Positions 31,206-41,601 of a DNA stretch of 64,000 nt are shown here, piece after piece (the first letter of the stretch is position 1; the number at the start of each line of letters is the position of its first letter). The notes under the pieces are model-generated. The model did not search any database, had not been told where the DNA came from, and saw only the letters and a list, made by a program, of their open reading frames with translations. The stretch lies in the NCBI GenBank assembly GCA_014218215.1, contig CP043652.1, positions 2,356,001 to 2,420,000 of the forward strand, read 5' to 3'. A program made the position numbers and the translations under genes. Origin of the DNA: Geodermatophilaceae bacterium NBWT11 (lineage in GTDB: Bacteria > Actinomycetota > Actinomycetes > Mycobacteriales > Geodermatophilaceae).

Positions 31206-33461
31206 GTGACCGGAACGCCCCCTTCCGCCGACGTCCACGCCGTGCTCGCCGCGCGGGCCGTGACCAGCGTCTTCCAGCCCATCGTCGACCTCGACAGCGG
31301 CCGGGTCGTCGCCTACGAGGCGCTGGCGCGCGGCCCGGAGGGCGCCCTGCGCAGCCCCGACGCGCTGTTCGCCGCCGCCCGCGAGGCCGGCGTGCTGGCC
31401 GAGCTGGACGCCGCCTGCCGGGTGGCCGCGTTCCGCGGCGCGGTCGACGAGCACCTCCTCGCGCCCCTCACCGTCTTCGTCAACGTCGAGCCCGAGGTGC
31501 TCGACGGCGCCCCGCTCGACGAGCTGCTGGCGATCGCCCAGGGGGCCCCGGCCGAGCTCCGGGTCGTCGTGGAGATCACCGAGCGGGCGCTGGCCGCCCG
31601 GCCGGCCGAGCTGCTGCAGACCGTCCGGCGGGTCCGGGAGGTCGGCTGGGGCGTGGCCCTGGACGACGTCGGCGCCGACGCGGTCTCCCTGGCCTTCATG
31701 CCCCTGCTGCGCCCCGACGTCGTCAAGCTCGACCTGCGGCTGGTGCAGGACCGCCCGGGTCCGGCGGTCGCCGAGATCATGAACGCGGTCAACGCCTACG
31801 CCGAGCGCACCGGGGCCCTGGTGCTCGCCGAGGGCATCGAGACCCCGGAGCACCTCACCGCCGCGCTCGCCCTGGGCGCCACCCTCGGGCAGGGCTGGCT
31901 CTTCGGGCGCCCGGAGGCGGGCCCGGCCCCGCAGTTCGAGACCGCCGAGCTCGTGCTGCCCCCCGCGGCCGCGGCCGTCCCCGCGGTCGACGTCTCGCCC
32001 TTCGCCTGCCTGCCCCCGGGCACCCCGCTGCGCCGCTCGCCCAAGCTGCTGCTGATCGAGCTGAGCAAGCAGCTCGAGCGGCAGGCCATGCGGCTGGGGG
32101 AGACCTGCGTGGTCGCCGCGACCTTCCAGGAGGCCCGGCACCTCACCCCGTCCACCGTGCAGCGCTACCGCGAGCTGGCCGCCCGCACCGCCTTCGTCGC
32201 CGCCCTCGGCGACGGGCTGTCCACCGAGCCGGTCCCCGGTGTCCGTGGCGCCACGCTGGCCACCACCGACGAGGTCCGCGGCGAGTGGGACGTCGCCGTC
32301 CTCAGCCCGCACTTCAGCGCGGCGCTGCTGGCCCGCGACCTGGGCGACGACGGTCCGGAGCTGGAACGCACCTTCGAGTTCGCGCTCACCTACGACCGCG
32401 ACGTCGTCGCCCGCGCCACCCACGCCCTGGTCTCCCGGGTGGCCCCCCGGGAGACCCGGCTGCCGGTGGCCCGCCGGGCCGCGGCGGTCACCGCCCCCCG
32501 GGTCCCGGAGATCACGGTGACCGCGCCCGGCGCGGAGGGCCTGCTGCACCGGGCGATGGCCGCCACCAGCAGCGGCGTCGTCATCGTCGACATGCAGCTG
32601 CCCGACCAGCCGATGGTCTTCGTCAACCGCGCCTTCGAGCGGCTCTCCGGCTTCTCCCGCGACGAGGTGCTGGGCCGCAACTGCCGGTTCCTGCAGACCC
32701 CGGACACCGACCTGGCCGCCGTGGCCCGCATCCGGTCGGCCATCGCCGAGGGCCGGGAGTGCCGGGAGACCGTGCTCAACCACCGCGGCCCCGACCAGGT
32801 GCCCTGGTGGAACGAGCTGCACCTGGCGCCGGTGACCGACTCCGCCGGTCGGGTCGTGCAGTACATCGGCGTGCAGGACGACGTCACCGGCCGGGTGGAG
32901 GCCGAGCGCCGGCTGGCCCGCGAGCAGGACCGCACCCGGCAGCACCTGGGCCGGATCGAGCAGCTGGCCTACACCGACCCGCTCACCGGTCTGCCCAACC
33001 GGCGCCGGCTGCAGGAGCAGGTGGAGCTGGCGATGTGGGAGTCCGAGACCGCGGGCACCGCGGTGGGGCTGCTCTTCCTGGACCTCAACGGCTTCAAGGC
33101 CGTCAACGACCGCTTCGGCCACGCGGTGGGCGACGAGCTGCTCGTGGTCGTCAGCCGCCGGGTGCGCAGCCTGCTCCGGCGCACCGACCTGCTCGCCCGG
33201 CTCGGTGGGGACGAGTTCCTCGTCGCCCTGCCCGGTCTGGACCCCTCCCGCGCGCAGGCGGAGGCGGCCCGGGTCGTCGACACCCTCGTCGCCGGGGTCG
33301 CCCTGCCGATCGAGCTGGACGGCGAGGTGGTGACGGTGGGGGCGAGCATCGGTGCCGCGGTGTCCCCGACCGACGGCGTCGACTTCGCCACCCTCCTGCA
33401 CGCCGCGGACCTGCGGATGTACGCCCTCAAGGAGCAGCGCCGGGAGGCCGTGGGCGTCTGA
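31206..33461 (+). CDS. EAL-DICT-LOV-GGDEF cyclic-di-GMP enzyme with blue-light domain
   Basis: The order of the 751-residue protein is EAL phosphodiesterase (about 15-245; VAYEALARG with Glu38-Ala-Leu, VVEITERAL, LDDVGADAV, VKLDL, LAEGIE), DICT (about 263-400; KLLLIELSKQLERQAM), LOV (about 440-560; GRNCRFLQ with Cys493) and GGDEF cyclase (about 575-750; RLGGDEF at 667-671). The inhibitory RxxD (RRTD) sits five residues before GGDEF. All key residues appear intact, so it could both make and break cyclic-di-GMP under light control. EAL-first order is unusual. GTG 31206 is chosen; GTG 31128 is possible. Confidence 0.88.
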   Translation: MTGTPPSADVHAVLAARAVTSVFQPIVDLDSGRVVAYEALARGPEGALRSPDALFAAAREAGVLAELDAACRVAAFRGAVDEHLLAPLTVFVNVEPEVLDGAPLDELLAIAQGAPAELRVVVEITERALAARPAELLQTVRRVREVGWGVALDDVGADAVSLAFMPLLRPDVVKLDLRLVQDRPGPAVAEIMNAVNAYAERTGALVLAEGIETPEHLTAALALGATLGQGWLFGRPEAGPAPQFETAELVLPPAAAAVPAVDVSPFACLPPGTPLRRSPKLLLIELSKQLERQAMRLGETCVVAATFQEARHLTPSTVQRYRELAARTAFVAALGDGLSTEPVPGVRGATLATTDEVRGEWDVAVLSPHFSAALLARDLGDDGPELERTFEFALTYDRDVVARATHALVSRVAPRETRLPVARRAAAVTAPRVPEITVTAPGAEGLLHRAMAATSSGVVIVDMQLPDQPMVFVNRAFERLSGFSRDEVLGRNCRFLQTPDTDLAAVARIRSAIAEGRECRETVLNHRGPDQVPWWNELHLAPVTDSAGRVVQYIGVQDDVTGRVEAERRLAREQDRTRQHLGRIEQLAYTDPLTGLPNRRRLQEQVELAMWESETAGTAVGLLFLDLNGFKAVNDRFGHAVGDELLVVVSRRVRSLLRRTDLLARLGGDEFLVALPGLDPSRAQAEAARVVDTLVAGVALPIELDGEVVTVGASIGAAVSPTDGVDFATLLHAADLRMYALKEQRREAVGV

Positions 33462-33596
33462 GCAGCGGAACCACCGCTGACCGGAACCAGGAGGACCGTC
33501 GACTCGGCGCGAGCCCGACCGGGACCTGTCGAACGTCCGGTGAGGGACGACGTCGTGACCACGGCGGACGGCACCCCGCCTCGCTCAGGAGTCCCC

Positions 33597-35012
33597 GTGT
33601 TCACCGCCCTGCACCGCCCCCGCCCCACGTCCGCCGCCGGGCCGACCGGACCCGGAGCCGGAGCCGATGCCGACATCGACGCGGTCACCGCGGTCGTCAC
33701 CGGGCTGGCCCGCGCGCGATCGGCCGAGGAGGCCGTCGACCTCGCCCTGCAGGCGGTGCGCACCGCGTTCGGCTGGGGCCACGGGTCCTACCGGACCGTG
33801 GAGCCGGCCGAGGGCTCGGCCGGGCGGGCGTGGGCGACCGGTGAGCTGGTGCACGCGCCCGACGAGGCCGTGGTCTGCCTCCCGCTGACCGCCGCCGGGG
33901 TCGTCGTCGGCGTCCTGGAGTTCCCCGGCGCCGGCCCGCTCGGCGGCCGCCGCCTCGCCACGCTGCGGTGCGTGGGCGTGCTGGTGTCCCAGGCGCTGGA
34001 GCGTGCCGCCCTCGCCGAGGAACAGGACCGGACCGCCCAGGACGTCGCCGCCGTCACCGGGGTGCTGGAGCTGCTGACCGCGGCGACCGACGCCGACGCC
34101 GCCCTCGGCGTGGCCCTGGACACCGTCCGCCGGGACTTCGGCTGGGCCTACGGCTCCTTCTGGCGGGTGGACCCCGCTGCCGGGGTGCTGCGCTTCGAGC
34201 GGGAGTCCGGGGACGCCGGCCCGGAGTTCCGCGCCGTCACCCTCGCGGCCACCTTCGCCCCCGGGGTCGGGTTGGCCGGGCGGGCCTGGCAGGCCGACGA
34301 CCTGGTCTCCGTCGCCGACCTGGGCGAGCTCACCGACTGCGTGCGGGCGCCGGCCGCCCAGCGCGCCGGTGTCCGGTCCGGGGTGTGCCTGCCCGTGCGG
34401 GTCGGGGGTCGGGTGGTCGGCACGATGGACTTCTTCGCGCTGACGACCCTGACCCTCTCCGCGGGCCGGCGGGCCGCGCTGCGCAACACCGCCTTCCTGC
34501 TCGGCAGCGCCCTGGACCGGATCGCCGCGACCGAGCAGCTGGCCTCCGCCGGCCGGGAGCTGGTCGCCTCCATCGAGGAGGTGGAGCGCAACGTGCTGTC
34601 CGCGACCTCGGTGGCCGGCGAGGGCCGGCGGCTGGCCGAGGCCGCCCACGAGGTGGTCGCCCAGCTCGGGGACTCCAGCCGCCAGGTCGGACAGGTCGCC
34701 GTCACGATCGGCACCATCGCCGGGCAGACCAACCTGCTGGCCCTCAACGCCACCATCGAGGCCGCCCGGGCGGGGGAGGCCGGCCGCGGCTTCGCCGTGG
34801 TCGCCAACGAGGTGAAGGAGCTGGCCCGGGAGACCGCGACCGCCACCACCGACGTCACCGCGAGGATCACCGCCATCCAGGAGCAGGTGGACGCCGTCGT
34901 GGCCACCCTGGGCGGCATCGGCGCGGTGATCGAGCAGATCAACGAGACCCAGGCCGTGATCGGCGGCGTGCTGACCGAACAGGTGGCCGTCACCCGGGGG
35001 ATCCTGGACTGA
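33597..35012 (+). CDS. Soluble GAF-GAF methyl-accepting chemotaxis-type protein
   Basis: This 471-residue protein has no membrane segment. Two GAF-like repeats (about 25-140 and 155-310; both contain [24 protein letters not shown]) are followed by a short MCP signalling region with the hairpin tip [33 protein letters not shown] at about 375-410. The signalling domain is shorter than in standard chemoreceptors. No che genes are nearby, so it may signal to a distant or non-chemotactic system. GTG 33597 is chosen because CAGGAG lies 5 bases upstream. Confidence 0.87.
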   Translation: MFTALHRPRPTSAAGPTGPGAGADADIDAVTAVVTGLARARSAEEAVDLALQAVRTAFGWGHGSYRTVEPAEGSAGRAWATGELVHAPDEAVVCLPLTAAGVVVGVLEFPGAGPLGGRRLATLRCVGVLVSQALERAALAEEQDRTAQDVAAVTGVLELLTAATDADAALGVALDTVRRDFGWAYGSFWRVDPAAGVLRFERESGDAGPEFRAVTLAATFAPGVGLAGRAWQADDLVSVADLGELTDCVRAPAAQRAGVRSGVCLPVRVGGRVVGTMDFFALTTLTLSAGRRAALRNTAFLLGSALDRIAATEQLASAGRELVASIEEVERNVLSATSVAGEGRRLAEAAHEVVAQLGDSSRQVGQVAVTIGTIAGQTNLLALNATIEAARAGEAGRGFAVVANEVKELARETATATTDVTARITAIQEQVDAVVATLGGIGAVIEQINETQAVIGGVLTEQVAVTRGILD

Positions 35013-35092
35013 GCAGGGGCGTTGCCTTCCGGGCCGGTGGTCGACACGCTGTCCCCCTGCGGGGCGCACCCGCGGGCGACGAGGGGGACACC

Positions 35093-37447
<2,355 letters not shown>

Positions 37448-37468
37448 CGTCGGGCACCCCGTGACCGA

Positions 37469-37482
37469 TCGGACAGGTCCGA
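37469..37482. promoter_or_regulatory. 14-bp palindrome upstream of the P450 gene
   Basis: TCGGAC-AG-GTCCGA has perfect 6-bp arms and lies between the UvrA-like stop and the P450 start. It is a candidate regulator site for the P450 gene. Confidence 0.35.
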
Positions 37483-37534
37483 CGTGCATGGTGGACGGCG
37501 AGACACCCCCGAGCCACCCAGGAGCCCGTCGCCC

Positions 37535-38740
37535 GTGTCCGTCGAACCGCCCCCCGACCTGCAGCCCGACGACGTCTTCGGCCCCCTCACCCGGGTCGAC
37601 GTCGACCCGCTGCCGTGGCTGGCCACCCACCGCGAGGCCGGCCCGGTGGCCCGGCTCGACCTGTTCGGCAACCCGGTCTGGCTGGTCACCCGGCACGCCG
37701 ACGTCCGGGCCGTGCTGGGGGACACCGCGACCTTCAGCAACGACTTCGCCCACCTGGCCGCGGCCGACGACGACGGCGACCTGGGCCTCTCCGACCCCGG
37801 TGGCCTGGGCTTCCGCGACCCGCCCGACCACACCCGGCTGCGCCGCATGCTGGCCCCGGCCTTCACCGCCCGGTCGATCGCCGCGCTGGAGCCCGCCGTC
37901 CGCCGGGTCGTCGACGAGTGCCTGGACGCCGTCGCCGCGGCCGGACCGGGCGTGGACCTGGTCAGCGTGTTCGCCGACCAGGTGCCGGCACTGGTGATCG
38001 GCGAGCTGCTGGGCGTGCCGCGCGCGGACCAGGTGGACTTCGCGGCCCTGGCGGCCGGTCGCTTCGACCTGCTGCAGAGCATCGTGGCCCCGCTGGACTC
38101 CGCCGCCCAGTCGCTGGTGCTGCTGCGCGACCTGGTGGCCCGGGAACGCAAGGACCCGGGCACCGGCCTGCTCGGGGACCTGGTGCGCGAGCACGGGGAC
38201 ACCGTGGACGACGAGGAGCTCGCCGGGCTGGTCGACGGCCTGCTCGTCGGTGGGCACGAGACCACGGCGAGCATGCTGGCCCTGTCGACCCTGCTGCTGC
38301 TGCGTGACCCCGCCGCAGCCGACCGGCTGCGCCGGGACCCGGCGGCGGTGCAGGGTGCGGTCGAGGAGCTGCTGCGGCACCTGACCGTCGTCCAGGTGGC
38401 GTTCCCGCGGTTCGCCCGTGCCGACACGGTGCTGGCCGGTCAGCCGGTCGCGGCCGGTGAGCTGGTGCTCTGCTCGCTGGCCGGCGCCGACCGCGACCCG
38501 CGGTGGGCCGCCGACCTGGAGGAGCTGGACCTCTCCCGTCCGGCCCTGCAGCACCTGGCCTTCGGGCACGGCATCCACCACTGCCTGGGTGCGCCGCTGG
38601 CCCGGCTGGAGCTGCAGGTCGCGCTCCCCGCGCTGCTCGCCCGCTTCCCCGACCTGCAGGTCGCCGACCCTGCCTGGCAGCCGGCCTTCCGGCAACGCTC
38701 CATCGTGTTCGGGCTGGAGTCGCTGCAGGTCAGCTGGTGA
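37535..38740 (+). CDS. Cytochrome P450
   Basis: This 401-residue bacterial class I P450 has the oxygen-binding I-helix GLLVGGHETTAS, the K-helix equivalent VEELLRHLT, and the heme loop AFGHGIHHCLGAPLARLEL with axial Cys at about 350. It would need ferredoxin and reductase from elsewhere. The substrate is unknown. GTG 37535 gives the usual family length; an upstream GTG at 37484 would add a Pro-rich leader. A TetR gene lies convergent downstream. Confidence 0.93.
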   Translation: MSVEPPPDLQPDDVFGPLTRVDVDPLPWLATHREAGPVARLDLFGNPVWLVTRHADVRAVLGDTATFSNDFAHLAAADDDGDLGLSDPGGLGFRDPPDHTRLRRMLAPAFTARSIAALEPAVRRVVDECLDAVAAAGPGVDLVSVFADQVPALVIGELLGVPRADQVDFAALAAGRFDLLQSIVAPLDSAAQSLVLLRDLVARERKDPGTGLLGDLVREHGDTVDDEELAGLVDGLLVGGHETTASMLALSTLLLLRDPAAADRLRRDPAAVQGAVEELLRHLTVVQVAFPRFARADTVLAGQPVAAGELVLCSLAGADRDPRWAADLEELDLSRPALQHLAFGHGIHHCLGAPLARLELQVALPALLARFPDLQVADPAWQPAFRQRSIVFGLESLQVSW

Positions 38741-38759
38741 GACGCCCCCACCCTGCCGC

Positions 38760-39641
38760 TCAGGCGCCCGCGGGGTCCTGCAGGGTCTCCGGCGGCAGGT
38801 GGTGTGCGCCGGTGTCGAGCATCGTCGTCAGCCGGTCGAGCAGGCTCTCCAGGGCCTCCTCGAACTCCGTCACCGTCTCGTCCAGGGACAGCAGCGGCTG
38901 CAGCTCGACGATCAACGGGTAGGCGTCCAGGTCGCTGACCCGGGCGGTGGAGGACCCGTTCGGGTCGTCGATGGCGTTCATCGCGATGCCCCGCTGGGCG
39001 ACCTCGAGCAGCAGGTGACCCAGCAGGAAGCTGGTGTAGGCGCGATACGCGACCACCGCCTGCACGCTGGTGAAGCCGTTGGTGTGCAGCGCCCGCAGCA
39101 GCGACTCCACCCACCTCAGGCTGCGCAGTGGCGGTCGCACCCAGGGTGCCGCCGGCGGGCGGGTGGCCACCAGCGGGAAGAGCGCCGGGTGGGCGAGGGC
39201 GATCCGCCGCACCCCGTGCGCCAGTCGCTGCAGGTAGTCCTGCCAGCCGAAGCGCGGCTCGAAGAACACGTCCGCGTCGCCGAACAGCTCGTCGACCACG
39301 GCGTCGACGACACCGTCGAGCAGGTCGTCCCGACCGGGGACGTAGCGGTAGAGGCTCATCGCCTCCACGCCCAGGGCGGTGCCCAGCCGACGCATCGTCA
39401 GGGCCGGCAGGCCGTGCGAGTCGATGAAGTCGATGGCACCGGAGATGATCCGGTCCCGGTCGAGCGGGATGCGGGTGCCCAGGTCCGGCGGGCCCACCGG
39501 GTCCTCGGCCGGTCGCAGCCCGCGGTTCTCCGGCAGGTCGGGGTCGTCGGGGTGGTCGGGGCTGTCGATGCCCCCCTGGCCGACGGCGCCCACCTCGTTG
39601 CGGGGGACCTCGTCGGCCGCCTCGTCGGTGGTCGCGGGCAC
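38760..39641 (-). CDS. TetR-family regulator with long N-terminal leader
   Basis: This 293-residue protein has an acidic, Pro-rich N-terminal ~55 residues, then the TetR HTH (ALTMRRLGTALGVEAMSLYRYV at about 75-97) and a C-terminal TetR_C domain (VVAYRAYTSFLLGHLLLEVAQRG). It is convergent with the P450 gene (19-bp gap). GTG 39641 has GGAGGAAC upstream. A perfect 7+7 palindrome 23 bp before the start is probably its own operator. Confidence 0.9.
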   Translation of the reverse strand: MPATTDEAADEVPRNEVGAVGQGGIDSPDHPDDPDLPENRGLRPAEDPVGPPDLGTRIPLDRDRIISGAIDFIDSHGLPALTMRRLGTALGVEAMSLYRYVPGRDDLLDGVVDAVVDELFGDADVFFEPRFGWQDYLQRLAHGVRRIALAHPALFPLVATRPPAAPWVRPPLRSLRWVESLLRALHTNGFTSVQAVVAYRAYTSFLLGHLLLEVAQRGIAMNAIDDPNGSSTARVSDLDAYPLIVELQPLLSLDETVTEFEEALESLLDRLTTMLDTGAHHLPPETLQDPAGA

Positions 39642-39663
39642 GCTGTTCCTCCGCTCGCCGTTC

Positions 39664-39680
39664 GGTTGACGCCGTCAACC
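39664..39680. promoter_or_regulatory. Perfect TetR operator candidate
   Basis: GGTTGAC-GCC-GTCAACC (17 bp, perfect 7-bp arms) sits 23 bp upstream of the TetR start. Size and spacing fit a TetR homodimer; TTGAC within it may also be the -35 hexamer, so binding would be autorepressive. Confidence 0.65.
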
Positions 39681-39747
39681 CTTGCACCGGCTCCACCCAG
39701 CGGCACGTCGAAGCCGCATGTCACCCCCCAGGGGGTTTGGGGCGTTG

Positions 39748-39792
39748 CCTTACGGCGTACACCTCCCCTCGACGACGCGCCCTTACGACGTA
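39748..39792. promoter_or_regulatory. Two direct copies of a TACGNCGTA palindrome upstream of csbD
   Basis: CCTTACGGCGTA (39748-39759) and CCTTACGACGTA (39781-39792) are 12-nt direct repeats differing at one base. Each contains the palindrome TACG-N-CGTA. Their starts are 33 bp apart, about three helical turns. They lie in the gap between the TetR gene and the stress gene csbD and may bind a stress regulator. Confidence 0.45.
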
Positions 39793-39903
39793 GGAAGCGC
39801 GGGGTCACACCGGATGGTGCGCAATGCACCGTCCGGGAACCGATCGCCCGGGCAGCTGCCCGGACGGCCCCGGCGCTCCGGCGCCCGACACGAGGAGATC
39901 CCC

Positions 39904-40074
39904 ATGAGCGGCATCGACAAGATCAAGAACGCTGCGGAAGAGGCCCTGGGCAAGGCCAAGGAGGCCGTCGGCGGCGCGACCGACAACGAGAAGCTGCAGG
40001 CCGAGGGTCAGAAGGACCAGGCCTCGGCGAACACCAAGCAGGCCGGCGAGAACGTCAAGGACGTCTTCAAGTAG
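39904..40074 (+). CDS. CsbD-family stress protein
   Basis: This 56-residue hydrophilic helical protein has the CsbD pattern: MSGIDKIKNAAEEALGKAKEAVG, then NEKLQAEGQKDQA and AGENVKDVFK. CsbD is a general-stress protein controlled by sigma B in Bacillus; its molecular role is unknown. ATG 39904 has a GAGGAG site. The hairpin at 40085-40114 ends its transcript. Confidence 0.93.
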   Translation: MSGIDKIKNAAEEALGKAKEAVGGATDNEKLQAEGQKDQASANTKQAGENVKDVFK

Positions 40075-40084
40075 GTCGTCCCCG

Positions 40085-40114
40085 GGGCCGGGCGTCCACC
40101 GCGACGCCCGGCCC
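40085..40114. terminator. 12-bp perfect hairpin after csbD
   Basis: GGGCCGGGCGTC (40085-40096) pairs perfectly with GACGCCCGGCCC (40103-40114) around a 6-nt loop, 10 nt after the csbD stop. Confidence 0.75.
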
Positions 40115-40189
40115 GGCGCGTCCCCGGCCCCACCTGCACCCCCCCCTCATCGACACCCGGCCACCGGTCGCGCACTCCAGGAGCACCGC

Positions 40190-40834
40190 ATGAGCACCGA
40201 CCCGAACACCCGCGCCGACACGACGGCCGGCGCGACGCCGGCCTCGGCCGTCACCGCCGACCGGCACGTCGACCGCAAGGACGTCGTCGCCCTCGAGAAG
40301 TCCCGCGTCGGCGGCGTGAAGATCGGCTCGGCCTTCTTCGGCTGGCTGACCGCCACCGGCATGAGCATCCTGCTCATCGCCCTGGTCGCCGCCGCCGGCA
40401 CCGCGGTCGGGCTCAGCAACGACGTCGACCTCTCCGAGGCGGCCGACCAGGCCGCCCAGGACCCGCAGTCGGTGGGCCTCGTCGGCGGCATCGCGCTGCT
40501 GGTCATCCTCTTCATCGCCTACTACTGCGGTGGCTACGTCGCCGGCCGGATGGCCCGCTTCCACGGCGCCCGCCAGGGCATCGCCGTCTGGGGCTGGGCC
40601 GTCGTCATCGCCGTCGTCATCGCGATCGTGGCCGCCGTCGCCGGTGACCAGTACGACGTGCTCGGCCAGCTCAACGTCTTCCCCCGCCTGCCGGTCAACG
40701 AGGGCGACCTGACCACCACCGCCCTGATCGTCGCCGGGATCGTCGCCCTGACCGCCCTCGTGGGTGCCGTCCTCGGTGGTCTGGCCGGCATGCGGTTCCA
40801 CCGCAAGGCCGACAAGGCCGGTCTGGGCGCCTGA
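40190..40834 (+). CDS. Four-helix membrane protein of unknown function
   Basis: This 214-residue protein has a hydrophilic N-terminal ~45 residues and four hydrophobic segments (about 48-75, 98-125, 132-152, 178-202; e.g. GMSILLIALVAAAGTAVG, LLVILFIAYYCGGYVAGRMA). YYCGGYVAGRMARF resembles the glycine-rich helices of the actinobacterial YrzE/TIGR04086-type membrane proteins. It follows csbD on the same strand, so it may belong to the same stress group. The start is ATG with GGAG-type site. Confidence 0.82.
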   Translation: MSTDPNTRADTTAGATPASAVTADRHVDRKDVVALEKSRVGGVKIGSAFFGWLTATGMSILLIALVAAAGTAVGLSNDVDLSEAADQAAQDPQSVGLVGGIALLVILFIAYYCGGYVAGRMARFHGARQGIAVWGWAVVIAVVIAIVAAVAGDQYDVLGQLNVFPRLPVNEGDLTTTALIVAGIVALTALVGAVLGGLAGMRFHRKADKAGLGA

Positions 40835-40859
40835 CCCACCCGGGCACCGCACCCGCCCC

Positions 40860-40876
40860 GCACCGTCCGACGGTGC
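40860..40876. promoter_or_regulatory. 17-bp palindrome before the STAS gene
   Basis: GCACCGTC-C-GACGGTGC is a perfect 8+8 palindrome with a single central base, ending 4 bp before GTG 40881. Without a loop it looks more like an operator than a terminator. Confidence 0.35.
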
Positions 40877-40880
40877 AGCA

Positions 40881-41321
40881 GTGACCCACCCCCGCCCGGG
40901 CGACGAGCCCGGGCGGGGGGCCTCGGCCCCCCGAGACGTCGCGCCCCTGGACTCGGAGCTGACCAGCCCCACCGACCCCGCCGCCGTCCTCCCCGACCCC
41001 GAACGGGGCCCGGCAGCCGGCACCGTGCGCGGACGGGCCGCCGTCGTCGACGGCGTCCTGGTCCTCACCGGCGAGATCGACGGTGACCTCCGTCGACTCT
41101 GGGACGACGAGGCCCCCGCCGGCCTCGACGTGGTTGCCGTGGACGCCCGGTCCGTCACCTACCTCGGCACCGCCGGTCTGGCGTTGTTGTCCGAGCTGTC
41201 CGGCACCTCCGCCGAGCCGATCCCGCTGTGGACGGCGAGCCGGGCGGTGCTGCACGCCCTCCGAGCGGTCGGCCTGGACTCCGGGTTCGACCTGCACGAC
41301 CCGTCGTCCCCCACCGGCTGA
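40881..41321 (+). CDS. STAS-domain protein (anti-anti-sigma type), start uncertain
   Basis: The STAS fold occupies the C-terminal ~95 residues (VRGRAAVVDGVLVLTGEIDGD, VVAVDARSVTYLGTAGLALLSEL). In SpoIIAA-like proteins the segment would read DSSGL with the phosphorylated serine; here it reads LGTAGL, so threonine is the only candidate acceptor. From GTG 40881 the protein has 146 residues with a disordered Pro-rich leader. GTG 41025 would give a bare 98-residue domain and would avoid translating through the hairpin at 40889-40919. Partners may be the RsbW-like and PP2C proteins. Confidence 0.72.
   Translation: MTHPRPGDEPGRGASAPRDVAPLDSELTSPTDPAAVLPDPERGPAAGTVRGRAAVVDGVLVLTGEIDGDLRRLWDDEAPAGLDVVAVDARSVTYLGTAGLALLSELSGTSAEPIPLWTASRAVLHALRAVGLDSGFDLHDPSSPTG
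40889..40919. terminator. 13-bp perfect hairpin, 55 nt after the membrane-protein gene
   Basis: CCCCCGCCCGGGC (40889-40901) pairs with GCCCGGGCGGGGG (40907-40919) around a 5-nt loop. It looks like the terminator of the 40190-40834 gene. It lies inside the longest form of the STAS reading frame, which argues that the STAS gene starts further downstream. Confidence 0.65.
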
Positions 41322-41361
41322 GCGTCCGCTCCCCGGCCCCCTGATCGGAAGGAACCCCGCC

Positions 41362-41601
41362 GTGTGGGTCCTGCTCTCCAGCAAGCTGCGCACCTGGGTG
41401 CTGCTGTCCGTCGCCGTCCCCCTCGTCTCGCGGCTGCTGCGCACCGTGGCCGCCTCCCTCGAGAAGCGCACCGGTCACACCGTGATCACCCGCGTGCTCG
41501 CCAAGGCCGGTGACCTGACCGGTCGCGTCGCCCGCAAGGGCGCCTCGAAGGCCGCGACCACCGCGACCGACGCCGCCTCGGGTCAGAAGCGCGCGGCGTG
41601 A
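41362..41601 (+). CDS. Small basic protein with one hydrophobic segment
   Basis: This 79-residue protein has a hydrophobic N-terminal stretch (VWVLLSSKLRTWVLLSVAVPLVSRLL) followed by a basic helical region and an Ala/Thr/Lys-rich tail. It is probably membrane-attached; no function is known to me. GTG 41362 has AAGGAA upstream. Its TGA overlaps the GTG of the aquaporin gene (GTGA), so the two are co-translated. Confidence 0.72.
   Translation: MWVLLSSKLRTWVLLSVAVPLVSRLLRTVAASLEKRTGHTVITRVLAKAGDLTGRVARKGASKAATTATDAASGQKRAA

Noticed and set aside
29337-33401. A 1354-codon minus-strand frame that reads into the SGNH hydrolase
   Set aside because: Only its last 388 codons (29337-30503) code for a real protein; the rest is antisense to the EAL-LOV-GGDEF gene.
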